Positions 1 through 6,557 of a stretch of DNA of 17,312 bases are shown piece after piece. The number at the start of each line of letters is the position of its first letter. Within the stretch, counting starts at the first letter, position 1. The translations under genes were made by a program, and so were the position numbers. Below the pieces are notes generated by a model. The model was not told the origin of the DNA, ran no database searches, and saw nothing but the letters and a program-made list of their open reading frames with translations. The stretch is from Anaerolineae bacterium (lineage in GTDB: Bacteria > Chloroflexota > Anaerolineae > E26-bin7). The stretch is taken from positions 1 through 17,312 of the forward strand of contig JAOZOT010000034.1 in the NCBI GenBank assembly GCA_029933115.1. The letters run 5' to 3'.

Positions 1-1111
1 TGGCCTGTCGTATCACCCATTCCCGGCACAAGTCCTCGAAAGCAGTCGCGCCAACAAAAGCACGCATTTGTTCGTTGATGATCTCCCATAGCCGGTCCAC
101 CAGGCCCATTTCCAGCAGGTGTTGGTGGGGCTCGATGAAGCGGAAGTAGAAGCGCAGGTAGCTGTCTCGCAGATGCCAGCGACCCCGATGGCTGCGAGGA
201 CGTCGCTGCGGTGGGGGCAGTGTGACCGGCAGGCGGCGTTCAATCAGGTACAGATCACGCAAGCGGCCCAGGTAGGTACTAACGTTCTGCCGGGGCAGCC
301 CGGCAGCGCGGGCGATGGTCTCCAGCGTGTGGTTCCCCTCGCCGATGGCCCGCAACACGGCCATAAAGTTGCGGGGTTCTCGCACTTCATCCTGGAGCAG
401 GAAGAAAGGCTCAGCGCGGAAGATGCCGCTGGGCCGGAAGATGCGCCGCTGCACGTTGACGGCGATGGTCTGTGCATCATCGAACCGTTCCAGATAGGCC
501 GGAATCCCCCCCAGGATAGCGTAGACGGCGATGCGCTGTTCCAATGTGTAGCGGGGAAAGAATCCGGCCAGTGCTGAGAAGGGGAGTGGTTTCAGGTGCA
601 GGTGAGCGGTGAAGCGACCGTAAAGAGGGGCCTGATAGTTCAGCAAGTTGACCATCATCCCCACCTGGCTGCCAGCCACAACAAGAAAGATCCTGGTGTC
701 CTTCAAATCGTGGTCCCAGACGTTCTGAACAACAGAGGGCAGGCCAGGCTCTGCCTGCGCTGCGTAGGGGAACTCGTCCAGTATGAGGATCAGACGCCGG
801 TCGCGGGCCATCTCGGCCGCCTGTCGGAGGGCCATTTCCCAGGACGGGTAACTGAAATCGGAGTCGGCTGGCCGGTCGGGGTGGGCGCTGTTGTAAAGAG
901 CCTGGGAGAGGCCGCGCAACAGGATGGCCGGCGACATCCGGCTGGATACCCAGTAAACGAAAGGCGCCCCGCTCTGCCTGGCCCAGTGGAGGAGCAACGT
1001 CGTCTTTCCCACCCGTCGCCGGCCGTACACGGCCAGAAACTGAGCCCTGGGCTCGTCGAGCAAATCTTGGAGCTCTGCTAATTCCTGCCGTCGTCCAATG
1101 AATCGCGCCAT
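1..1111 (-). CDS. Archaeal-type AAA ATPase with winged-helix/DUF234-like C-terminus (C-terminus beyond window)
   Basis: The reading frame gives 370 residues before the window edge cuts it. The N-terminus (MARFIGRRQELAELQDLL) is typical of the PF01637 'archaeal ATPase' family. Walker A is GRRRVGKT (about 30-37) and Walker B is LILILDEFPY (about 107-116). Residues about 261-295 (HTLETIARAAGLPRQNVSTY and onward) look like a winged helix-turn-helix, and LRFYFRFIEPH (about 319-329) matches the start of the DUF234 region that usually follows. The start ATG at 1109-1111 is preceded by a GGGGAG Shine-Dalgarno. It is transcribed alone, from its own promoter and away from alr. Members of this family are NTP-dependent proteins of poorly known role, often in mobile or accessory contexts. 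The substrate is not visible here. Autoregulation through the palindrome upstream is an inference. Confidence 0.88.
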   Translation of the reverse strand, partial: MARFIGRRQELAELQDLLDEPRAQFLAVYGRRRVGKTTLLLHWARQSGAPFVYWVSSRMSPAILLRGLSQALYNSAHPDRPADSDFSYPSWEMALRQAAEMARDRRLILILDEFPYAAQAEPGLPSVVQNVWDHDLKDTRIFLVVAGSQVGMMVNLLNYQAPLYGRFTAHLHLKPLPFSALAGFFPRYTLEQRIAVYAILGGIPAYLERFDDAQTIAVNVQRRIFRPSGIFRAEPFFLLQDEVREPRNFMAVLRAIGEGNHTLETIARAAGLPRQNVSTYLGRLRDLYLIERRLPVTLPPPQRRPRSHRGRWHLRDSYLRFYFRFIEPHQHLLEMGLVDRLWEIINEQMRAFVGATAFEDLCREWVIRQA

Positions 1112-1132
1112 TACTCTCCCCGCACCGGTTTG

Positions 1133-1163
1133 TAATAGGTAGTGTCTTAGACACAGCCTATTA
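1133..1163. promoter_or_regulatory. 31-bp near-perfect palindrome, candidate operator
   Basis: Outer arms TAATAGG (1133-1139) and CCTATTA (1157-1163) and inner arms GTGTCT (1142-1147) and AGACAC (1149-1154) are perfect inverted repeats around a single central T at 1148. Only the two 2-nt steps between the arms fail to pair. The right outer arm overlaps the -10 box of the ATPase promoter and the centre sits near the expected transcription start. This is a typical operator position. It could instead fold as a hairpin at the 5' end of the mRNA. Confidence 0.6.
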
Positions 1164-1188
1164 TATCACACCTCATCGCGGCGAGCAA
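1160..1188 (-). promoter_or_regulatory. Sigma70-type promoter of the AAA ATPase gene
   Basis: On the minus strand, TTGCTC (-35; 1183-1188) and a perfect TATAAT (-10; 1160-1165) are separated by 17 bp. The expected start of transcription is near 1153, about 40 nt before the ATPase ATG. The -10 box lies partly in the 31-bp palindrome. Confidence 0.7.
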
Positions 1189-1370
1189 CTTTGACGGAAC
1201 CGGGTTCCTCGTCCGGCGCTCAACGCTACCGTGGCCGGGCTGGAGCCATCTGAGGCAGGCTTGCGCCTGGACGAAGAGTATGGTATCATGTGTCGGGTGG
1301 GGTTGCACTGCGCTCCCCCGGCCCACAAGACCATCGTCACCTTCCCCAGGGGCACGGTGCGCTTTGGGCC

Positions 1371-2558
1371 TTATACATCCACCAGCGGCCGCACCTCCAC
1401 CACCTCTCCTTCTTTGAGATAGACTCGTGTCACCCGGGGTAGGATGCCGGTGACGACCTCATAGTTGATGGTACCGGCCAGGGCTGCCACCTCCTCGGCG
1501 CTGATCTCTTCTTCCCCCTGGCGGCCAAAGATCACCACCTCGTCGTCTTGCCGCACGCCCTCAATGCCCGCCCTGAGCCTGTCGAAGTGAGCCGTCACGT
1601 CTACCACGAACTGGTCCATGCACACTCGCCCCACAATAGGAGCACGCTTTCCACCAATCAGGACCGAGCCCTTGTTGGAAAGGATACGGTGATAACCGTC
1701 GCCGTAGCCCACGGGCACCAGAGCCACCGGGGTGGGTCTGGTGGTGGTGTAAGTGCAACCGTAGCTGATGCTAGAACCCGGCGGTAGGGTGCGCACGCGC
1801 GCCACGCGGCTCTTGAGGGTCATGGCCGGCTTCAAGGGGATGGCCGGCTCCACCTCGTCAGAAGGGCGCAGACCATAGAGGGCAATGCCGCAGCGCACCA
1901 TGTCCAGATGCATCTCCGGCAGGTCCAGGGTAGCTGCGCTGTTGGCCACGTGTTTGAGGGGGATGGCAAAGCCGGCGTCCTCCAGTTGCCTGACCACTTG
2001 CATGTAAAGGTCAAACTGGCGGCGGGTGTAGGCTTTGTCGGCCCGGTCGGCGACGGCAAAGTGAGTGAAGAGGCCCTCCAGTTTCAATCCCGGCAACTCT
2101 GATATACGTCTGACGAAAGGGAGCACCTCATCGGGCAAAAGCCCAAAGCGGCCCATGCCCGTGTCCACTTTAATGTGGATAGGGGTGACCTTGCCCTGCC
2201 GGTCCGACATAGCCGAGAGGGCCAGCGCCCCTTCCACGGTGGTGACCGTCGGCGTCAGGTCCCAGCGGACGATGGTCTCCGCTTCATTGGGGAGACTGTA
2301 GCCCAGGATGAGGATGGGGGCGGTGAGGCCAGCCTGGCGCAGTTCCACCCCTTCGAGGGCGCGGTTGACGGCCAAGCGACTGGCTCCGTTCTCCAGGGCC
2401 GTCCTGGCCACCGGTACTGCACCGTGGCCGTAGGCGTTGGCCTTGACCACAGCCATCAACTCTGTCTCTTCGCCCACGCACTCCTTCAGTCCGCGGGCGT
2501 TGTAGGCGATGGCGTCCAGGTTCACCTCCGCCCAGGTCAGAAGATTCTGGCTTTTCAT
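1371..2558 (-). CDS. alr: Alanine racemase
   Basis: A 395-residue fold-type III PLP enzyme that interconverts L- and D-alanine for peptidoglycan synthesis in the cytoplasm. The PLP lysine is K39 in AVVKANAYGHG. The second catalytic base is Y266 in SISYGCTY, which matches Tyr265 of the Geobacillus enzyme. GMGRFG (134-139) carries the conserved Arg, and RVCMDQ (311-316) and VGYGDGYHR (283-291) are also present. Length is slightly above the usual 370-385 because of extra residues after VVDVT (about 323-331), which coincide with a repeat-like DNA segment. The start ATG at 2556-2558 has GGAG about 9 nt upstream. The gene follows etfA in the same direction, but a hairpin terminator lies 18 nt before its ATG. 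No obvious promoter of its own is seen. Confidence 0.97.
   Translation of the reverse strand: MKSQNLLTWAEVNLDAIAYNARGLKECVGEETELMAVVKANAYGHGAVPVARTALENGASRLAVNRALEGVELRQAGLTAPILILGYSLPNEAETIVRWDLTPTVTTVEGALALSAMSDRQGKVTPIHIKVDTGMGRFGLLPDEVLPFVRRISELPGLKLEGLFTHFAVADRADKAYTRRQFDLYMQVVRQLEDAGFAIPLKHVANSAATLDLPEMHLDMVRCGIALYGLRPSDEVEPAIPLKPAMTLKSRVARVRTLPPGSSISYGCTYTTTRPTPVALVPVGYGDGYHRILSNKGSVLIGGKRAPIVGRVCMDQFVVDVTAHFDRLRAGIEGVRQDDEVVIFGRQGEEEISAEEVAALAGTINYEVVTGILPRVTRVYLKEGEVVEVRPLVDV
1566..1587. repeat. Short dispersed-repeat-like segment inside alr
   Basis: The 22-bp segment reads on the minus strand as CTTCGACAGGCTCAG followed by GGCGGGC. It resembles, from memory, a very common short interspersed repeat (core TTCGACAGGCTCAG) of environmental bacterial genomes. 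It encodes HFDRLRAG, residues with no clear counterpart in typical alanine racemases, where VDVT is followed almost directly by the G(V)xxGDEV segment. It therefore appears as an in-frame insertion on the protein surface. Genome-wide copy number cannot be seen from this window. Confidence 0.45.
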
Positions 2559-2576
2559 TGTCTATATCTCCAACAG

Positions 2577-2607
2577 AAAGAGGCCGACTCGGACAATCGG
2601 CCTCTTT
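2577..2607 (-). terminator. Rho-independent-type terminator after etfA
   Basis: On the minus strand AAAGAGGCCGA (11 nt) pairs perfectly with TCGGCCTCTTT across a 9-nt loop and runs on into TTTCTGTT. It lies 17 nt after the etfA stop and 18 nt before the alr ATG. The alr Shine-Dalgarno follows almost immediately. It may end the etf transcript or act as a partial terminator that lowers alr expression. Confidence 0.75.
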
Positions 2608-2624
2608 CCACGTTCCCGCCACTT

Positions 2625-3578
2625 CTAAAGGCTCTTGAGTTTCTCCGTGAGCTTGGGCACCACCTCGTACAGGTCCCCCACGATCCCATAGTCGGACATG
2701 GCGAAGATGGGCGCGTTTTCGTCTTTGTTGATGGCCACTGTTATCCTGGCCCCTCTGATGCCCACCGTGTACTGAATCTGCCCGGAGATGCCCACAGAGA
2801 CGCACAGGCGCGGGCTGACTTTCTTTCCCGACAGCCCCACCAGCCGCTCTTCAGAGAGCCATTCCCAATCAGTGCACAAGGACTTGGTGCAGCCCAACTC
2901 AGCACCAAGGGTCTTGGCCAATTCTTCAACGATCCCCAGGTCTTCCTTCTTCTCCAGTCCCCTCCCGATGCAGACAATGGCCTCCGCTTCCTCCAGGTTG
3001 ACGGTTTCGCCTGCTTTCTCTCTCCTTTCGAGGATACGGGTGCGAGGCTCTTTCAAGTCCAGGGCTACGTCCACCACTTCTCCCTGCTTCGCCTCCTTGG
3101 CCCCCAGTTCAAAGGTCTTGGGCATCACAGCGATCACCTTCTGCGGGGTTTTGATGGTTTCCGAAGAGACGGTGTTGCCTCCCAGGGCGTATCTGTCCGC
3201 CACCAATTTCCCGTCTTCCACTCTGACGTCGTTGGCGTCGGTGATGCAGCCGGCACCCAGCTTCTGGGCCACGCGGGGAGCCAATTCTTTCCCGCGTTTG
3301 GTGGAACCTACGAGCAGGACTTCGGTGCCGTTTTTCTGGGCAATCTGGTACAGGGCCTCGGCGTAGACCTCGGCGGTGAAATCGGCCAGGGCCGCATCTT
3401 CGCTCACGTAAACTTTGTCTGCGCCGTAGGCGAAATACTCGTCCGCTTTGCCGGCGGCGCCTTTGCCCAGAAGGGCAGCGGCCAGGTTCATGCCCAGCGC
3501 GTCCTTGAACTCCTTGCCCTTGGAGACGAGCTCAAAGGCGACATCATCTTTTTCACAAAACACCAGGATCTCTGCCAT
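2625..3578 (-). CDS. etfA: Electron transfer flavoprotein, alpha subunit (EtfA/FixB)
   Basis: A 317-residue subunit that, with EtfB, carries electrons from acyl-CoA dehydrogenases to a FixC/ETF-QO-type oxidoreductase. The N-terminal Rossmann-like domain begins MAEILVFCEKDD. The C-terminal FAD-binding domain carries the family signature at residues 263-303, including GISGQIQYTVGI, TVAINKDENAPIF and SDYGIVGDL. Its start lies 2 nt after the etfB stop. The Shine-Dalgarno (AGGGAGG) overlaps the last codons and stop of etfB, so translation is probably coupled. Length is normal for the family (about 310-325). There is no N-terminal ferredoxin extension, unlike some clostridial EtfA proteins. Confidence 0.97.
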   Translation of the reverse strand: MAEILVFCEKDDVAFELVSKGKEFKDALGMNLAAALLGKGAAGKADEYFAYGADKVYVSEDAALADFTAEVYAEALYQIAQKNGTEVLLVGSTKRGKELAPRVAQKLGAGCITDANDVRVEDGKLVADRYALGGNTVSSETIKTPQKVIAVMPKTFELGAKEAKQGEVVDVALDLKEPRTRILERREKAGETVNLEEAEAIVCIGRGLEKKEDLGIVEELAKTLGAELGCTKSLCTDWEWLSEERLVGLSGKKVSPRLCVSVGISGQIQYTVGIRGARITVAINKDENAPIFAMSDYGIVGDLYEVVPKLTEKLKSL

Positions 3579-3580
3579 GA

Positions 3581-4366
3581 TTACCTCCCTAAAACTCCTT
3601 CCTTGGTGAGGGCGTCAACGAGACCGTCAACTATCTCGTCGAGTTCACCGCTGAAAATGACTTGCTTTCTTTCTTCCTCTGGGGCAAGGTTGCTGAGCAC
3701 CTCGACGGCGGCGCCTTTTTCCCCAACTTCCTCCTCTGCCAGGCCAAGGTCGGCCGGTGTCCACTCCTGCACCGGCTTGCGCGCGGCCTGGAGGATCTGC
3801 CGCAAGGACGCCAAGCGAGGTTCGTTGATCTCGGCGGCCACCGTGACCACGGCCGGCAGATCGGCCTCCACGACCTCAAAACTCTCCTCCATGTTCCTGA
3901 CAGCCTGGATTTTGCCGTCTTTGACTTCCAGCTCCCGGACGTAGGTGATCTGAGGGAGATCGAGCATTTCGGCCAGTCTCGGCCCCACCTGGCCGGAGTA
4001 GCTGTCTGTGGAACCTTCCCCGCAGAGGATGAGGTCGTACTCTCCGATTTTCTGGATGGCTTTGGCCAGGGCTTTGGCCGTGGCCACCGTGTCCGAACCG
4101 GCGAAGGCCGGGTCCATGAGAAGGACAGCCTCGTCAGCTCCGACGGCCAGGGCCTCCTTGATGCCATCCTTCAACTTGGCCGGCCCCAGGGCCAAGGCCG
4201 TTATCTTGGCCTCCCCCACCTTCTCCTTGATGCGGACCGCCTCCTCCAGGGCGTTCTTATCCATGTCCCCGAAGATCAGCGGGGCTCCTTCCAGAATGGG
4301 CTTTCGCTCCTTGATCCTGATTTGCTGCAAATCTGGAATCTGCTTCAGGCACACGATTATGTTCAT
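3581..4366 (-). CDS. etfB: Electron transfer flavoprotein, beta subunit (EtfB/FixA)
   Basis: A 261-residue partner of EtfA. The start MNIIVCLKQIPD, the DKNALEEAVRIKE segment (about 36-48) and CGEGSTDSYSGQVGPRLAE (about 115-133) are conserved EtfB features; the last forms the nucleotide/FAD-binding loop. The STDxxSGQVGP form is common in FixA-type and bifurcating ETFs, which suits the nearby fixC, but bifurcation itself is an inference. The start ATG is preceded by AAAGGTGG. A 100-nt AT-rich gap separates it from the toxin gene upstream. No strong promoter was found in that gap, so it may be co-transcribed with the upstream genes. Confidence 0.96.
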   Translation of the reverse strand: MNIIVCLKQIPDLQQIRIKERKPILEGAPLIFGDMDKNALEEAVRIKEKVGEAKITALALGPAKLKDGIKEALAVGADEAVLLMDPAFAGSDTVATAKALAKAIQKIGEYDLILCGEGSTDSYSGQVGPRLAEMLDLPQITYVRELEVKDGKIQAVRNMEESFEVVEADLPAVVTVAAEINEPRLASLRQILQAARKPVQEWTPADLGLAEEEVGEKGAAVEVLSNLAPEEERKQVIFSGELDEIVDGLVDALTKEGVLGR

Positions 4367-4466
4367 GCTTGTACCACCTTTCTATAGTTGATTGTCACTT
4401 GACAGTCGTATAGATTACTATGAAGTTATCGGAGAGAATACATCGTGTGAAATTAGACTCTATCCC

Positions 4467-4829
4467 TCAAGCTGTCCGGACTCTGACTCGACCGGGTTCC
4501 ACAATCGCCAGTTTGCCAGGCATCTGAGAGACAAGTTCTTCCTGCCGTAGAAAGCTCTCCAGCAAGTTGAGAATGAAAGATGCAGTCGCTGTTCTCGGGA
4601 GCTTGAGAACAACCAATCCGGCATACTTCTCAGGTGGGTAGTTGCGAATATCCGAAAAGTCAAAGTCGCCTGTCACAAGGCATAAGCCCTCGCTCTGAGC
4701 ATAAGCCGCAATACGGGGATCTTTAGCTCCCCGAAGGCCAATATCGCGCACATCAACTGCCTCATGTCCATACCGCCGTAGCAGATCATCCGTCGAGCGA
4801 GGAAGATCCTCATCAACCAGGAAGCGCAT
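4467..4829 (-). CDS. DUF5615 PIN-like toxin of a type II toxin-antitoxin pair
   Basis: A 120-residue protein starting MRFLVDEDLPRS. The acidic DEDLP motif (6-10) and LVTGDFDFSDIR (about 51-62) are the hallmarks of the DUF5615/Mut7-C-like PIN-fold family, predicted RNases that work as toxins. Its start overlaps the end of the DUF433 antitoxin by 17 nt, the usual layout for this pair, with AAGGA about 7 nt before the ATG. The acidic residues D6, D8, D55 and D57 are compatible with an intact metal-binding site. The module sits between fixC and etfB, where it interrupts an otherwise metabolic operon. Confidence 0.88.
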   Translation of the reverse strand: MRFLVDEDLPRSTDDLLRRYGHEAVDVRDIGLRGAKDPRIAAYAQSEGLCLVTGDFDFSDIRNYPPEKYAGLVVLKLPRTATASFILNLLESFLRQEELVSQMPGKLAIVEPGRVRVRTA

Positions 4830-5064
4830 AGTCGTATCCTTCTTGCCTCGGCAAAGGATGAAACTGCTCTGCCTCGATCAACTCGGTGGCGTAACTAAGA
4901 GCGGCCCAAATGTCTTCTTCAGTCACTTCGTACTCTCGCATGATATCCTCTTTCGTCATGCCACCGGCGAGCCCTCCAACGATGCGTGTGATGGGGACCC
5001 GCGTGCCACGAATCACTGGCTTGCCATGTTGTATCTCCGGATCTATGACAATTCGCTCGTCCAT
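4813..5064 (-). CDS. DUF433 antitoxin
   Basis: An 83-residue protein starting MDERIVIDPEIQHGKPVIRG. The GKPVIRGTRVPI motif (14-25) followed by a helix-turn-helix-like region (MTKEDIMREYEVTEEDIWAA, about 36-55) is diagnostic of the DUF433 family, antitoxins usually paired with DUF5615 toxins. A very strong AGGAGG lies 8 nt before the ATG. The gene begins 52 nt after the fixC stop, in the same direction. No separate promoter is evident in this short gap, so it may be read from the fixC transcript or from a promoter within the end of fixC. Confidence 0.92.
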   Translation of the reverse strand: MDERIVIDPEIQHGKPVIRGTRVPITRIVGGLAGGMTKEDIMREYEVTEEDIWAALSYATELIEAEQFHPLPRQEGYDYALPG

Positions 5065-5116
5065 ATCTTCACCCTCCTACACTTTTGGGTGTCGGTATCT
5101 GCAAAAACGCGAGGGC

Positions 5117-6406
5117 CTATATCTTCAAGAAGCTGAAGGCATCTCTAATAGTATCCATATTCAACAAATTGCCCCTGAGTTCCTGCAAGACGGTGGTGGA
5201 TAGCTTCTGCTTGGGTTGCTCGTCTACCCACATCAGCTTCTCGAATAAATCGCAGAAGACCTGGGGGTACAGGTTGAAGAGTCTGGGGTTCTCCAGAATG
5301 TTGAGAACGTTGCTGAATGTTTGCAACTCTTTGTAGATAAAGCTGTCTTTGACCAACTGTTCATAGTAGGACAGGGTGGAAGCGGAAAAGTCGTTCTGCT
5401 CTCTGGCCTGTTTGATGGCCTGGGCAGCCATAGCTCCCGAAGCCAGAGCATACTCCATCCCTCTCACCGTCATGAGCATGTTCAACCCGAACCCGGCTGC
5501 ATCTCCCACCACCAGGATGCCGTCGCCAAAGAGTCTGGGCATGGCGTGTATCCCACCCTCGGTGATCACGTGGGCCGAGTATTCTACGACCTCTCCTCCT
5601 TCGATAAGCACTCGTATCTCAGGGCGCTGCTTGAAATCCTCCATCATCTGGTGCACTTCGAGCTTGGGCTCTTTCTCCATCAGAGCCTCGATACCCACCA
5701 CCAAACCCAGGGAGATGCTCTCCAGGTTGGTGTACAAAAATCCCCCGCCCATCATCCCCTGGGTCAGGGCCCCGAAGAACAGTTGGGCCAAGCCCTGGTC
5801 GCCCTCCAGGTTGAATCTGTCTTCGATGGTCTGGCGGGGGAGTTCGATGATTTCTTTGATGCTGACGGCATAGTGTTTTGGCTCCCGCCCTTTCCGCAAA
5901 CCGGCCTTCTCGGCCATCAGCGAGAGGACCCCATCGGCAGCGACGACCACGTCAGCGTAGATCTCATCGCCGTCGGCCACGATGCCGGCCACCCGACCAT
6001 CCTGAAACACCAGGTCATCTACCTTGCTCTTGGGAATGACAAAGGCCCCCTTTTCGGCTACCTTGTCGCCAAACCAGCGGTCGAATTTGGCCCGCAGGAT
6101 AGTATAACTGTGATAGGGTTCCTGATCGAATCTGTCGCTCCTGAGTTCCACTGTGGTGGACGACGATTCGGCCATCATGGTCAACTTTTCTCTGACCACG
6201 TGCCGCTCCAACGGCGCTTCGTCCCAGAGGTCGGGGAAGAGGTCTCTGATGGGGTTTAGATAGATCCTCCCGCCGGTTACGTTCTTGCTACCAGGGAAAT
6301 CTCCCTTTTCAGCCACCAAAATCTCCAGACCCTCGTCGGCCAAACAATAGGCTGTAGCCAGCCCGGCCAGCCCGGCTCCTACGATGACGACGTCCATTTT
6401 CTCCAT
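5117..6406 (-). CDS. fixC: FixC-like flavoprotein:quinone oxidoreductase (ETF-QO family)
   Basis: A 429-residue FAD protein that accepts electrons from ETF and passes them to quinone, or in FixABCX systems takes part in flavin-based bifurcation. The dinucleotide fold VVIVGAGLAGLATAY (6-20) and its acceptor VAEKGDFPGSKN are clear. The second FAD motif GDAAG (301-305), followed by FGLNMLMTVRGMEYALASG, is typical of FixC. Length equals that of E. coli FixC (428). The start ATG has GGGGAG about 10 nt upstream; a second ATG three codons in is possible. It follows the acyl-CoA dehydrogenase by 151 nt, with a hairpin between. No FixX ferredoxin gene follows; a toxin-antitoxin pair does. Confidence 0.94.
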   Translation of the reverse strand: MEKMDVVIVGAGLAGLATAYCLADEGLEILVAEKGDFPGSKNVTGGRIYLNPIRDLFPDLWDEAPLERHVVREKLTMMAESSSTTVELRSDRFDQEPYHSYTILRAKFDRWFGDKVAEKGAFVIPKSKVDDLVFQDGRVAGIVADGDEIYADVVVAADGVLSLMAEKAGLRKGREPKHYAVSIKEIIELPRQTIEDRFNLEGDQGLAQLFFGALTQGMMGGGFLYTNLESISLGLVVGIEALMEKEPKLEVHQMMEDFKQRPEIRVLIEGGEVVEYSAHVITEGGIHAMPRLFGDGILVVGDAAGFGLNMLMTVRGMEYALASGAMAAQAIKQAREQNDFSASTLSYYEQLVKDSFIYKELQTFSNVLNILENPRLFNLYPQVFCDLFEKLMWVDEQPKQKLSTTVLQELRGNLLNMDTIRDAFSFLKI

Positions 6407-6436
6407 GAAATTATCTCTCCCCTACCCTAATTTATT

Positions 6437-6464
6437 TAAGGGGCAGCGCCCTTGCTGCCCCTTA
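6437..6464 (-). terminator. Hairpin between acyl-CoA dehydrogenase and fixC
   Basis: On the minus strand TAAGGGGCAGC pairs with GCTGCCCCTTA (11 bp, 6-nt loop) and is followed by TTAAATAAATT, a weak T-rich tail. It lies about 30 nt before the fixC ATG, just upstream of its Shine-Dalgarno. It may be a partial terminator or a processing/stability element that sets the ratio of dehydrogenase to FixC. Confidence 0.55.
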
Positions 6465-6557
6465 TCCGATGAAGACGGGTCAAGCCATCTTCGTTTCTGA
6501 AGCGGCACCCTCTCGGGAGCCAACTCTGCGCCAGGGTCAAATCTTTGGCTTGACAGA

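Noticed and set aside
477..1154. A 225-codon frame on the minus strand overlapping the AAA ATPase
   Set aside because: It is a frame-shifted reading of the ATPase gene. The frame starting at 1111 carries Walker A and B motifs and a Shine-Dalgarno.
1193..1214. GGAACC-G-GGTTCC hairpin between alr and the ATPase promoter
   Set aside because: It has no T-run and lies about 160 nt after alr, so it cannot be called a terminator. It may only be a chance dyad.
2175..3944. A 589-codon open frame on the plus strand
   Set aside because: It is antisense to alr, etfA and the end of etfB, all of which have clear family motifs. The product is low-complexity and has no recognisable domain.
6479..6554. Inverted repeat GTCAAGCCA / TGGCTTGAC (9 bp) in the acyl-CoA dehydrogenase-fixC gap
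   Set aside because: The arms are 58 nt apart, with no mobile-element ends, promoter or Shine-Dalgarno arrangement to give them a role. Chance similarity is possible.
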